Shown here piece by piece: positions 53,573 through 62,828 of a stretch of DNA of 64,000 bases. The position numbers were made by a program, and so were the translations under genes. Within the stretch, counting starts at the first letter, position 1. Each line of letters starts with the position of its first letter. A model generated the notes under the pieces. It was not told the origin of the DNA. It was given only the letters and a program-made list of their open reading frames with translations, and made no database searches. This DNA comes from an uncultured Clostridia bacterium (GTDB lineage: Bacteria; Bacillota; Clostridia; TANB77; CAG-508): assembly GCA_934140005.1 (NCBI GenBank), contig CAKPBB010000006.1:8291-72290 (forward strand), in the 5' to 3' direction.

Positions 53573-54277
53573 ATGGAAGAAGAAAATAAACCTAGACATA
53601 TTGCTATTATAATGGATGGTAATAGAAGATGGGCAAAAGAAAGAAAATTACCAGTACAACTAGGTCATAAAAAAGGCGCAGAAACTTTAGAGAACATTAT
53701 AAGATATGCTAATAAAATTGGTGTTGAATATGTAACTGTTTATGCTTTTTCAACAGAAAACTGGAAAAGAAGTAAAGATGAAGTTGATGCTTTAATGCAA
53801 CTTTTAAAAAGTTACTTAGATAGTTATAGTAAAAGAGCAAATACAGAGAATATTCGTATAAAAGTTATTGGTGATATGTCAGCTTTGTCAAAAGATTTAC
53901 AACAAAGTATAGCAAATGCAATTGCAAGAACAAAGAATAATACAGGAACAACTTTTATAGTTGCTTTGAATTATGGTGGAAGAAATGAAATTACTAATGC
54001 TGTTAAAAAAATTGCATTAAAAGTAAAAAATAATGAATTAAAAATTGAAGATATTACAGAAAATACAATTACGGAAAATCTATATACCAGTGAATTTCCA
54101 GATCCAGATATTGTAGTTAGAACAAGTGGAGAAATAAGAAGTAGTGGCTTTTTAACTTGGCAAAGTGTATATTCAGAATATTTATTTTTAGAAAAATATT
54201 GGCCTGACTTTTCTGAAAAAGATTTAGATAATGTAATACAAACTTATCAAAATAGGCATAGAAGAATTGGAAAATAA
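53573..54277 (+). CDS. uppS: Isoprenyl transferase (undecaprenyl diphosphate synthase)
   Basis: A cis-prenyltransferase making the lipid carrier for wall synthesis. The 234-residue protein has HIAIIMDGNRRWAKER, the YAFSTENWKR segment and a variant late motif RTSGEIRSSGFLTWQSVYSE (usually GEQRLSNF). ATG at 53573 follows GGAG; the TTG at 53561 overlaps it. It lies between frr and cdsA. Confidence 0.95.
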   Translation: MEEENKPRHIAIIMDGNRRWAKERKLPVQLGHKKGAETLENIIRYANKIGVEYVTVYAFSTENWKRSKDEVDALMQLLKSYLDSYSKRANTENIRIKVIGDMSALSKDLQQSIANAIARTKNNTGTTFIVALNYGGRNEITNAVKKIALKVKNNELKIEDITENTITENLYTSEFPDPDIVVRTSGEIRSSGFLTWQSVYSEYLFLEKYWPDFSEKDLDNVIQTYQNRHRRIGK

Positions 54278-54296
54278 AAGCAAAGGAAGAAATTTT

Positions 54297-55124
54297 ATGA
54301 ATATAAAAAGAATATTAACAGCTGTAATAGGCTTACCTATAGTTTTTTTAGGATTAGTATTTGGAAACAAATATATTATTGATATAGCAATGGCTATTGT
54401 TGCAACAATGGCATTTTATGAATATGATAATTGTGTAAAAAAAGAATATAAAGCAATTTCATGGATTGGATATGTTTTATGTATATTAATTGCCTTTATA
54501 CATATTATACCAATTGAGTATTATATAGGAGCTATAATAATAGGAATTCCAACTATTTTGCTATTACTATTCTTGCACATAATAATTACAGACATGAAAA
54601 TAAATTTTAAAGATGTTGCAATTAGCTTTACAGGAATTTTATATATAATAGGTTTTACAGTATTTATTCCTGTTTTATATGGAAATACTGGAAAAATTGA
54701 TATGCAAAATGGAAAATTTTTAATTTGGTATCTATTACTTAGTAGTTGGGGAACAGATATTATGGCATATCTAGTGGGCAAACATTTTGGAAAACATAAA
54801 TTTAGTAAAGTTAGTCCAAATAAAACTATTGAAGGTTGCATAGCAGGAACTATTGGAGCAATTTTATCATGTTTAATATATACATTCATATTAAATAAAG
54901 TATTACATGTTGAAGTTTATTCATATTTAACAATTGCAATAATTGCATTTGTATTAAGTATTATTGGACAAATTGGAGATTTTGCAGCATCAACAATAAA
55001 AAGACAATTTGATGTTAAAGATTTTAGCGAGATTTTCCCAGGACATGGTGGAATGATTGATAGAATTGATAGTGTTATATTTGCAGCTCCATATGCATAT
55101 TTTATATTTATAATATTACTATAA
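54297..55124 (+). CDS. cdsA: Phosphatidate cytidylyltransferase
   Basis: Makes CDP-diacylglycerol for phospholipid synthesis. The 275-residue protein has about eight hydrophobic segments and the signature KRQFDVKDFSEIFPGHGGMIDR with the metal-binding Asp near the end. The ATG at 54297 has AAAGGAAG upstream; an in-frame TTG at 54267 overlaps uppS. The structured repeat copy 3 begins 15 bp after the stop, in the position where dxr is usually found. Confidence 0.95.
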   Translation: MNIKRILTAVIGLPIVFLGLVFGNKYIIDIAMAIVATMAFYEYDNCVKKEYKAISWIGYVLCILIAFIHIIPIEYYIGAIIIGIPTILLLLFLHIIITDMKINFKDVAISFTGILYIIGFTVFIPVLYGNTGKIDMQNGKFLIWYLLLSSWGTDIMAYLVGKHFGKHKFSKVSPNKTIEGCIAGTIGAILSCLIYTFILNKVLHVEVYSYLTIAIIAFVLSIIGQIGDFAASTIKRQFDVKDFSEIFPGHGGMIDRIDSVIFAAPYAYFIFIILL

Positions 55125-55138
55125 AATATATTGATTAA

Positions 55139-55277
55139 AGTTTTATTATATATTATTTTGAAATACCGCGTAAGCGACCAAACGAACGAAAGTGAGTGCG
55201 AATGGAGCAATCTTCATATAATTATAAAAATAGAAGATTGCGACACCAAGGTATAAAAAATAATATATAATAAAACT
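55139..55277 (+). repeat. Dispersed structured element, copy 3 (candidate RNA)
   Basis: Perfect 21-bp inverted arms (55139-55159 with 55257-55277) of a sequence different from the other two copies. The core is conserved, with one extra G (ACGAACGAAAGTGAG). The GCAATCTTC/GAAGATTGC hairpin and ATACC/GGTAT pairing are intact. It lies between cdsA and rseP within the + strand gene row, so it may be part of the transcript. Confidence 0.88.
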
Positions 55278-55299
55278 AATATATATTTAGGAGGAAACT

Positions 55300-56337
55300 T
55301 TGGTTTTTATAATTGGCACTTTAAAAATAATTTTTTTACTAGGATTCTTAGTTTTCATACATGAGGGGGCACATTTTTTAGTAGCAAAAAAATGTAATGT
55401 TGCTGTTAGAGAATTTTCTATTGGATTTGGACCGAAGATTTTTTCAAAAGCAAGTAAAGGAACGAATTATTCAATAAGAGCAATACCACTTGGTGGTTTT
55501 GTAGATATGTATGAAGATGATTTAGAAAACAAAAATGTACAATTAAACAATAATGAAATTTCATTTTTAGATAGTAGCAAATCCAAAAGATTTGCTATAA
55601 CCATTGCTGGAATAGTAGTAAATATTGTATTTGGATTTTTAGTATATTTTATATTACAATGTTCGGTAGCAAATGTTTCTACAACTATTGATAGAATTGA
55701 TACTAGCTATGGAAATGAATTATCAATGCTTCAAGTTGGTGATACAATAAAAGAAATCAATGGAAAAAAGATTAGATTAAAATCACAAATAGATGCTCAA
55801 ATTGCTAGTTCAAATACAGAAAATGTTAAGGTAAAAGTTGAACGTAATGGACAAATTCTAGATTTATCAATACCAGTTCAAAAAATAATTAATGAAGAAA
55901 ATAACACAACTACTTATAAGCTTGGTATTTATATGAAAAAAGCTGATAAAAATTTCAAAAATCAAGTTTATTATGCTTTTTGGAAAACAACATATTTTGC
56001 TGAAATGCTAGGAGAAAGTGTTTTATCTTTATTTAAAGGAAATGTTAAAGCTGATGAAATGGTGGGACCTATTGGAATTTCGGAAATGATTGTTAAAACA
56101 GATGGATTATATGAGTTTTATTATTTATTAGCTGTTATTTCAATATCACTTGGAGTAACAAATTTATTACCAATTCCTGGTTTGGATGGTGGTAGATTAC
56201 TTTTTATAATAATAGAGGCTATTAGAAAAAAGCCTTTTGAAAGAGAAACGGAAGCAAAAATACAATTATTAGGTTTTTCATTTTTAATTTTGCTATCAAT
56301 GTATATAGCATTTAATGATGTAGGAAGAATATTGTAG
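55300..56337 (+). CDS. rseP: Site-2 intramembrane protease RseP
   Basis: A 345-residue intramembrane zinc metalloprotease. The HEGAH motif lies in the first transmembrane segment (near residue 21), followed by a PDZ domain (LQVGDTIKEINGKKI) and the second metal site in LLPIPGLDGGRLLF. It starts at TTG 55300, with AGGAGG six bases upstream. In Bacillus the equivalent RasP cleaves anti-sigma factors and signal peptides. It lies directly after repeat copy 3. Confidence 0.94.
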   Translation: MVFIIGTLKIIFLLGFLVFIHEGAHFLVAKKCNVAVREFSIGFGPKIFSKASKGTNYSIRAIPLGGFVDMYEDDLENKNVQLNNNEISFLDSSKSKRFAITIAGIVVNIVFGFLVYFILQCSVANVSTTIDRIDTSYGNELSMLQVGDTIKEINGKKIRLKSQIDAQIASSNTENVKVKVERNGQILDLSIPVQKIINEENNTTTYKLGIYMKKADKNFKNQVYYAFWKTTYFAEMLGESVLSLFKGNVKADEMVGPIGISEMIVKTDGLYEFYYLLAVISISLGVTNLLPIPGLDGGRLLFIIIEAIRKKPFERETEAKIQLLGFSFLILLSMYIAFNDVGRIL

Positions 56338-56349
56338 AGGAGAAGAAAT

Positions 56350-56919
56350 ATGAAGTGTAAGATTTGTGGTGCTGAACTAAAAAGAGATGGAGATATTTGC
56401 AATAAATGTTATGAAAAGTATAAAAAAGAAGAAGAACTTGAAATGGATACAAAGCAATTATATCAATTAAAATCAACTTTTGTTCCTGGATATGAAATCT
56501 GGAAATGGGGAGAATATATACTTTTTGGAATTCTATTATTATTTGCTTTACTTTCAACACAAAAAGTAGCAATATTCTTTGGATTTTTAATTGTTTTTAT
56601 CGCAGCAATAATTGGTGGTTTGAAATTGAAAAAGAAGAAAATACAAACTACTACTTGCACTTTTTATGAGAAAAAGATAGTATATAATTCAAATGGAAAA
56701 GAAAAGATTTTGCTATACAAAGATATTAAAGATATGGGATATTTTGAAGATTTCTCTCAAAAATTATTCAAAGTTGGAGATATAAGAATATATCCAGAAA
56801 ATGCAATTCTAATAACATCTGCTATAAATATTGAAAGTGTAAGAAATGTAAAAGAAGAATACGAAAAAGTTAAAAAAATTGTACAAGAGCAAATTAGGAT
56901 AAATACTGAAGAAAACTAA
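56350..56919 (+). CDS. Zinc-ribbon membrane protein with PH-like C-terminus
   Basis: A 189-residue protein. The N-terminal zinc ribbon has CKICGAEL and CNKCYEKY. Two hydrophobic segments (residues about 57-100) follow, then a beta-rich domain (TTCTFYEKKIVYNSNGKEKILLY.. and ..RIYPENAILITSAINIES) like bacterial PH domains. It sits between rseP and polC, where ispG commonly lies. The function is unknown; a small membrane regulatory protein is plausible. Confidence 0.8.
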   Translation: MKCKICGAELKRDGDICNKCYEKYKKEEELEMDTKQLYQLKSTFVPGYEIWKWGEYILFGILLLFALLSTQKVAIFFGFLIVFIAAIIGGLKLKKKKIQTTTCTFYEKKIVYNSNGKEKILLYKDIKDMGYFEDFSQKLFKVGDIRIYPENAILITSAINIESVRNVKEEYEKVKKIVQEQIRINTEEN

Positions 56920-56951
56920 TATAGTAAATTTGGATAAAGGATAATAAGGTA

Positions 56952-59900
56952 ATGCAAAAATATATAAAAGACGTATTTGTAGATTATCAAAATGATAATC
57001 CTCTATTAGATGCGCAAATAGAGAATATAAATTTATATAAAAAGACAAATAAATTGCAAGTTGAAGTTTCTTCTGCAAACCAAATACATATAAATGAAAT
57101 GGAAGATTTTGAAAATTATTTAATCAAAAGATTTCATGTAGACAAAGCTTTAATTGATATACATTATAAAGATATACAGATTGAGCAAGATGTAGAAAAA
57201 CAATGGTCTACTGTAATAAACTATGTTACTAAGAAGGAACCTTTTAGCAAGGCAATATTAACAGGAAGCAAACTTGATGTTTCTGGTAAAAATATTTCTG
57301 TAAAATTAGCTCTAAAAGGAGCTGATTTTTTACTTGCTAAAAAGTTTGACAAAGGTTTAGAACATTTATTATCAAATATATATAATGAAAATTATCTTGT
57401 AAAATTTGAAGAAAATTTAGCAGATAATTATGAAGAAATATTAGAGCAAAAACGAAAAAGAGAAGAAGAAGAAGCTTTAAAATTCTTAAAAGTACAAGCT
57501 GACCAAGAAGCAAAAGAAGCTAGAGAAAAGAAAAAAGAAGAAAAGAGAGAAATGGCAGAAAAACAGAATACTGCTGTACAAGCTTCTGCAAGTGCACCAA
57601 ATGAGAGTAAGCCTGTTGAACCAAAAGTTGAAGAGAAAACAGAAGAAAAAGATACACCTTTAATAATTGGTAGAAATATGAATTTAAAAGGTGATCCAAT
57701 AAAGATAAAAGATATTTCTGTAGATTCAGATAAAGTTGTAGTTGATGGTGAACTAATTGCAGACTCAATGGATTCAAGAGAAATAAAAAATGGTGAAAAA
57801 GTAATACTAATGTTCAATGTATATGATGGCACAAGCAGTATTACTTGTAAGGCTTTCTTAGATGCTGACAAATTTAAAAGTGTTTCAAAAAGAATAAAAG
57901 GTTCAAAAGGATTAAAAGTTGACGGTGTAGCAAAATATGATCAATTTGCTAAAGAAATAACCATAATGGCAAATACTATTATTGAAACTCAAGGAACTAA
58001 AAAAGTAAAGAGAATAGATGATGCTGTTAAAAAGAGAGTGGAATTGCACATGCATACTCAGATGAGCCAAATGGATGCAATAACTCCTTGTGCAGATTTA
58101 GTAAAAAGAGCTGTTTCTTGGGGCTGGAATGCAATTGCAATTACTGACCATGGTGTTGTTCAGTCTTTTCCAGATGCACATAAACTTTTGGAAAAAACAG
58201 GTGATGATATCAAAGTTTTATATGGTGTTGAAGGTTACTTTGTTCCTGATAAAGACCCTGGTGTATTCAATTCAAAAGGACAAAGTTTAGATTGTGAATA
58301 TTGTGTATTGGACTTAGAAACAACGGGTATTTCTTGTCAAACAGAAAAAATTACTGAAGTAGGAATTATAAAATATAAAAATGGTGAAGTTATAGATGAA
58401 TTTGAATGTTTTGTAAATCCGGAAAAGCCAATACCACCAAGAGTTGTAGAAATTACACACATTACAGATGATATGGTAAAAGATGCAGAAACAATTGACA
58501 AAGTAATTCCTAAAATTATTGATTTTATAGGAGATTCTGTTTTAGTTGCACATAATGCAGATTTTGATATTGGATATTTAAAATACAATTTTGAAAAATA
58601 TGGATATAAATTAGAAAATACATATATTGATACACTTCGTCTTGCTAAAGCTATTTTTCCAGATTTGAAGAAATATAAATTAGGGCTAATAGCAGACTCA
58701 TTAAATATTCAAGTTGATGTAGCACATAGAGCTTTAGATGATGTAAAAACTTTAGTTGCAGTTTTTAAAGTTATGATAGATAAAACTAAAGAAGAACATG
58801 GAAAAACAATAGATGATTTTGATTTGAAGTTTGAAACAGACTTTAGAAAACTTCCTTCATATCATATTATAATTATAGCTAAAAATTATGTTGGATTAAA
58901 AAATTTATATAAGTTAGTGTCATATTCGCATTTGAATTATTTTTATAAAAAGCCTAGAATTTTAAAATCAATACTTAATAAATATAGAGAAGGCTTAATA
59001 ATAGGTAGTGCTTGTGAGGCTGGTGAATTATATAGAGCTGTGCTTACACAAAAACCTCAAGAAGAGATAGAAGCTATTGCTTCATATTATGATTACTTAG
59101 AAATACAGCCTATTGGAAATGATGAATATCTTGTAAGAGAAGGCACTGTACAAAATGATGAGGGCCTTAGAAATATAAATAGACAAATTGTTGCATTAGG
59201 AGAAAAATTAAATAAACCTGTTTGTGCAACTTGTGATGTTCACTTCATGGATCCACAAGATGAAATATATAGAAGAATTTTACAAGCTGGACAAAAATAT
59301 GAAGATGCAGATATGCAAGCTCCTTTATATTTAAGAACAACTAATGAAATGCTAGCTGAATTTGATTATTTAGGACCTGAAAAAGCTTATGAAGTTGTTG
59401 TAGAGAATACAAATTTAATTGCAGATATGTGTGAAAAAATAAAACCAATTTCACCTGAAAAATGTCCACCACATATTCCAGGTTGTGAGCAAACAATTAA
59501 AGATATAGCATATCATAGAGCTATTGAATTATATGGAGATCCAATTCCAGAAGTTGTAAAAACAAGACTAGATAAGGAACTAGATTCTATTATAAGAAAT
59601 GGTTTCTCCGTAATGTATATTATTGCTCAAAAATTAGTATGGAAATCAAATGAAGATGGATATTTGGTTGGTTCAAGAGGATCTGTTGGTTCATCATTTG
59701 TTGCTAATATGACAGGTATAACAGAAGTAAATTCTTTAAAGCCACATTATAGATGTCCAAAATGTAAATATTCGGATTTTACAGATTATGGATATCATAA
59801 TGGTTTTGATTTACCAGATAAAAAATGTCCAGAATGTGGTCATCCTTTAGAAAAAGATGGAATGGATATACCTTTTGAAACTTTCCTTGGATTTAATGGT

Positions 59901-61349
59901 GATAAAGAGCCTGATATTGACTTAAACTTCTCTGGTGAATATCAAGCAAAAGCACACAAATATACAGAAGTAATATTTGGTAAAGGAACAACTTTTAAAG
60001 CCGGAACTGTTGGTACCATTGCTGATAAAACAGCTTATGGATATGTAAAAGGTTATTATGAAGATAGACATATACCAGTAAGTAGTGCAGAGATTTCAAG
60101 ACTAGCAGTTGGTTGTACTGGTATAAAAAGAACAACTGGACAGCACCCTGGTGGTATTATAGTTGTACCAAAAGGTAGAGAAATTTTTGAATTTACTCCT
60201 GTACAGCATCCAGCAGATGATCCAAATTCAGACATTATAACAACTCACTTTGATTATCACTCTATTGACCAAAACTTGTTAAAACTAGATATACTAGGCC
60301 ATGATGATCCTACAATAATTCGTATGCTTCAAGATATTACTGGAATTGATCCACATACAATTCCTTTAGATGATAAAGATACAATGAGTATTTTCAGTTC
60401 ACCAGAAGCATTGGGACTTACTGAAGAACAGATAAATTCACCAGTTGGAAGTTTTGGTGTACCAGAGTTTGGTACTAAATTCGTAAGAGGAATGTTAGTT
60501 GATACTAAACCGAAAACTTTTGACGAACTAATAAGAATTTCTGGTTTGTCACATGGTACTGATGTATGGTTAAATAATGCTCAAGACTTAATAAATCAAG
60601 GAATTGTTACTCTATCAGAATCTATATGTTGTAGAGATGATATTATGATTTATTTAATAAATAAAGGTTTACCACCAAACCCTGCATTTAAAATAATGGA
60701 AACAGTTCGTAAAGGTAAAGCTTTGAAAGATCCTGAAAAATGGGCTGAATATGTTGCACTTATGAAAGAACATGATGTGCCAGATTGGTATATTAAATCT
60801 TGTGAAAAAATCAAGTACATGTTCCCTAAAGCCCATGCAGCAGCTTATGTTACAATGGCTTTTAGAATTGCTTGGTTTAAAGTTCATATTCCAAAAGCAT
60901 ATTATGCAGCTTATTTTTCAATAAGAGCAAAACAATTTGATAGTGATGCAATGTGCCATGGTGCTGAAACTGTAAAGAACAAAATGAAAGAAATTGATTT
61001 AGCAGGAAATTTAGCAGCTAATAAAGATAAGGAAATGTATCCAGTACTTGAATTAGTTTTAGAAATGAATGAAAGAGGAATAGATTTCTTACCAGTAGAT
61101 TTATATAAATCACATCATAGTAAATTCATTGTAGAGCCAGATGGATTGAGACCACCATTAAGTGCTATAAATGGTTTTGGCCCAATAGATGCTGAAAATT
61201 TATATAATGCAGCTAGAGAAGGTAAATTCATGTCTATTAGTGATATGCAAATTAAATCAAAAATAGGAAAAGTAGCAATAGAAACTTTAAGAAATGCTGG
61301 TTGTTTAAAAGGAATGAGCGAATCAAATCAAATGAGTTTGTTTGGATAA
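56952..61349 (+). CDS. polC: DNA polymerase III alpha subunit, PolC type
   Basis: The main replicative polymerase of Firmicutes, 1465 residues. In order: N-terminal domains with an OB fold (to about residue 340), a PHP domain beginning ELHMHTQMS near 363, an inserted DnaQ-type 3'-5' exonuclease (VLDLETTG near 450, VAHNADFD, HRALDDV near 592), the rest of PHP, a zinc-binding segment (CPKCKYSD and CPECGH near 933-960), and the palm with PDIDLNFSGEY near 985. Fingers and C-terminal domains are complete, ending QMSLFG. The length is typical. Confidence 0.97.
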   Translation: MQKYIKDVFVDYQNDNPLLDAQIENINLYKKTNKLQVEVSSANQIHINEMEDFENYLIKRFHVDKALIDIHYKDIQIEQDVEKQWSTVINYVTKKEPFSKAILTGSKLDVSGKNISVKLALKGADFLLAKKFDKGLEHLLSNIYNENYLVKFEENLADNYEEILEQKRKREEEEALKFLKVQADQEAKEAREKKKEEKREMAEKQNTAVQASASAPNESKPVEPKVEEKTEEKDTPLIIGRNMNLKGDPIKIKDISVDSDKVVVDGELIADSMDSREIKNGEKVILMFNVYDGTSSITCKAFLDADKFKSVSKRIKGSKGLKVDGVAKYDQFAKEITIMANTIIETQGTKKVKRIDDAVKKRVELHMHTQMSQMDAITPCADLVKRAVSWGWNAIAITDHGVVQSFPDAHKLLEKTGDDIKVLYGVEGYFVPDKDPGVFNSKGQSLDCEYCVLDLETTGISCQTEKITEVGIIKYKNGEVIDEFECFVNPEKPIPPRVVEITHITDDMVKDAETIDKVIPKIIDFIGDSVLVAHNADFDIGYLKYNFEKYGYKLENTYIDTLRLAKAIFPDLKKYKLGLIADSLNIQVDVAHRALDDVKTLVAVFKVMIDKTKEEHGKTIDDFDLKFETDFRKLPSYHIIIIAKNYVGLKNLYKLVSYSHLNYFYKKPRILKSILNKYREGLIIGSACEAGELYRAVLTQKPQEEIEAIASYYDYLEIQPIGNDEYLVREGTVQNDEGLRNINRQIVALGEKLNKPVCATCDVHFMDPQDEIYRRILQAGQKYEDADMQAPLYLRTTNEMLAEFDYLGPEKAYEVVVENTNLIADMCEKIKPISPEKCPPHIPGCEQTIKDIAYHRAIELYGDPIPEVVKTRLDKELDSIIRNGFSVMYIIAQKLVWKSNEDGYLVGSRGSVGSSFVANMTGITEVNSLKPHYRCPKCKYSDFTDYGYHNGFDLPDKKCPECGHPLEKDGMDIPFETFLGFNGDKEPDIDLNFSGEYQAKAHKYTEVIFGKGTTFKAGTVGTIADKTAYGYVKGYYEDRHIPVSSAEISRLAVGCTGIKRTTGQHPGGIIVVPKGREIFEFTPVQHPADDPNSDIITTHFDYHSIDQNLLKLDILGHDDPTIIRMLQDITGIDPHTIPLDDKDTMSIFSSPEALGLTEEQINSPVGSFGVPEFGTKFVRGMLVDTKPKTFDELIRISGLSHGTDVWLNNAQDLINQGIVTLSESICCRDDIMIYLINKGLPPNPAFKIMETVRKGKALKDPEKWAEYVALMKEHDVPDWYIKSCEKIKYMFPKAHAAAYVTMAFRIAWFKVHIPKAYYAAYFSIRAKQFDSDAMCHGAETVKNKMKEIDLAGNLAANKDKEMYPVLELVLEMNERGIDFLPVDLYKSHHSKFIVEPDGLRPPLSAINGFGPIDAENLYNAAREGKFMSISDMQIKSKIGKVAIETLRNAGCLKGMSESNQMSLFG

Positions 61350-61407
61350 AATAATTTTTGTGCTAGAAAGAAATATTATAATAATTTTTAGATAAGAAAG
61401 AGGAAAT

Positions 61408-61707
61408 ATGTTAAAAGAATTTATAAGTAATCCAGTAAATTTAAAATATACAATATGTTACTTAATTGCAGTAAATATATTTGGATTTTTAATAATGGGA
61501 ATAGATAAATTTAAAGCAAAAAAAGGTTATTGGAGAACACCGGAAAAAACTTTATTTATAGTTACACTAATAGGTGGTGGAATTGGAACTGTTGCTGGAA
61601 TGTATACATTCAGACATAAAACTAAAAAAGCAAAATTTACAATAGGTCTTCCAACTATACTTATTTCTGAAATATGTTTAGTAGTATATTTCATATTTTT
61701 CTACTAA
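61408..61707 (+). CDS. DUF1294 small membrane protein
   Basis: A 99-residue membrane protein with three hydrophobic segments. NIFGFLIMGIDKFKAKKGYWRTPEKTL and GGGIGTVAGMYTFRHKTKKAKF (core MGIDKFKAKKG..RTPEKTL..HKTKK) match the DUF1294 family. The function is unknown. It follows polC by 58 bp, with AGAAAGAGG before the ATG, and a terminator follows. Confidence 0.88.
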   Translation: MLKEFISNPVNLKYTICYLIAVNIFGFLIMGIDKFKAKKGYWRTPEKTLFIVTLIGGGIGTVAGMYTFRHKTKKAKFTIGLPTILISEICLVVYFIFFY

Positions 61708-61723
61708 GTTTTATATAAAATGG

Positions 61724-61762
61724 AAAAAGTGGCATCCTGTTTAAGGATGCCACTTGCTTTAT
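61724..61762. terminator. Terminator after DUF1294 gene
   Basis: AAGTGGCATCCT (61727-61738) and AGGATGCCACTT (61744-61755) are perfect 12-bp arms around a five-base loop, between convergent genes. Confidence 0.8.
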
Positions 61763-61799
61763 ATAAATATGTCAATCTGCACATTGACATATAAAAAAG

Positions 61800-62816
61800 T
61801 TAGAAACCAGTAATGGTTGCATTGGGATAGCTTTTCCTGAGATAATGCATGAACACCCGAGGAGTAAAGAACGCCGACTCATAATAGATGATAGTGATTT
61901 CTCCGTAGAAATCATCGTTCTTTTTTATGTGATTCAAAATGTTTCCATCACACAAGTCACTCAGAATGTAAATATGGTCAGTACTGCTTGGCTGAATCTT
62001 GTTAAGAGCATTTGCGATATCAGTACCATTGCCAATATCATAATCAGCAATATCTGTTCCATCTGTAAATTCTTGCATTAAGGCTGCAAAGATATATTTT
62101 TTTCCACGAGCACCGTTAAGTTTTTTGAGCACATCAGACTGAAATGATTTCATACTACCAGAAATATCAGCCAGGATATAAGAATCTTTGCCAGCAGAAT
62201 GATCTTCTTCTACACTTAAAGCAAGTGTATTAGCGATTTTTTCTGCATCTTTTTTCTCAGAATTTCCTAGCCAATTTGTTTCATTATCAGATATCTGATA
62301 TGTAGGAGCTTTTTGAACAGGTTTAGTTTCAGCTTTTTTTGTCTCTTTTTTTGCATCTACTTTATCATTGGATGTTTTTTCAGTGCTGACCTGTTCATTT
62401 AACGAAACTAATTCGTTAAATTTAATCCATCCTAACCTAAAACCGGTATCGGTAGACTCTGCAACATGAAGCATCACATTGTTTGATGTTGAGGCTGAAA
62501 TGTTAAAAGTTTGGGCTTCGGAATCATACACTGCTTCAGTAGGGATGCCGTTGGAATCAAGTATTGAATAACCATTTACCCGGATTGGAAGTTTTCCATC
62601 ATATACAGATGTATAAGGGTTGCTATCACTGACAGTGAAGTGTTTTCCACTACCATAGTTGGTAGAAGTTTCCCAGTACACAGTTCCATCACTAACAGCA
62701 TAGTTGCCGGTTTCATTGTTGATTACAACTTCTTCGGCAAAAGCAGTAATGCTAAGTAACATCGATAAAGTTAATGTTACTACAAAAACCAAAAGGTTTC
62801 TTTTTAATTTGGTCAT
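61800..62816 (-). CDS. Secreted von Willebrand A-like protein
   Basis: A 338-residue exported protein. The signal peptide (LLVFVVTLTLSMLLSITAFA) ends near residue 27. A beta-rich domain with WETSTNYGSGKHFTV follows to about residue 150, then a Lys/Glu/Thr linker. The C-terminal vWA-like domain has the metal-site motif ILADISGSM and DYDIGNGTDIANAL. ATG at 62816 has AAAGGTGG eight bases upstream; the longer GTG start overlaps it. GC is about 40% in sampled lines, well above neighbours, which suggests horizontal acquisition. The partner is unknown. Confidence 0.8.
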   Translation of the reverse strand: MTKLKRNLLVFVVTLTLSMLLSITAFAEEVVINNETGNYAVSDGTVYWETSTNYGSGKHFTVSDSNPYTSVYDGKLPIRVNGYSILDSNGIPTEAVYDSEAQTFNISASTSNNVMLHVAESTDTGFRLGWIKFNELVSLNEQVSTEKTSNDKVDAKKETKKAETKPVQKAPTYQISDNETNWLGNSEKKDAEKIANTLALSVEEDHSAGKDSYILADISGSMKSFQSDVLKKLNGARGKKYIFAALMQEFTDGTDIADYDIGNGTDIANALNKIQPSSTDHIYILSDLCDGNILNHIKKNDDFYGEITIIYYESAFFTPRVFMHYLRKSYPNATITGF

Positions 62817-62828
62817 AATATTGACCAC

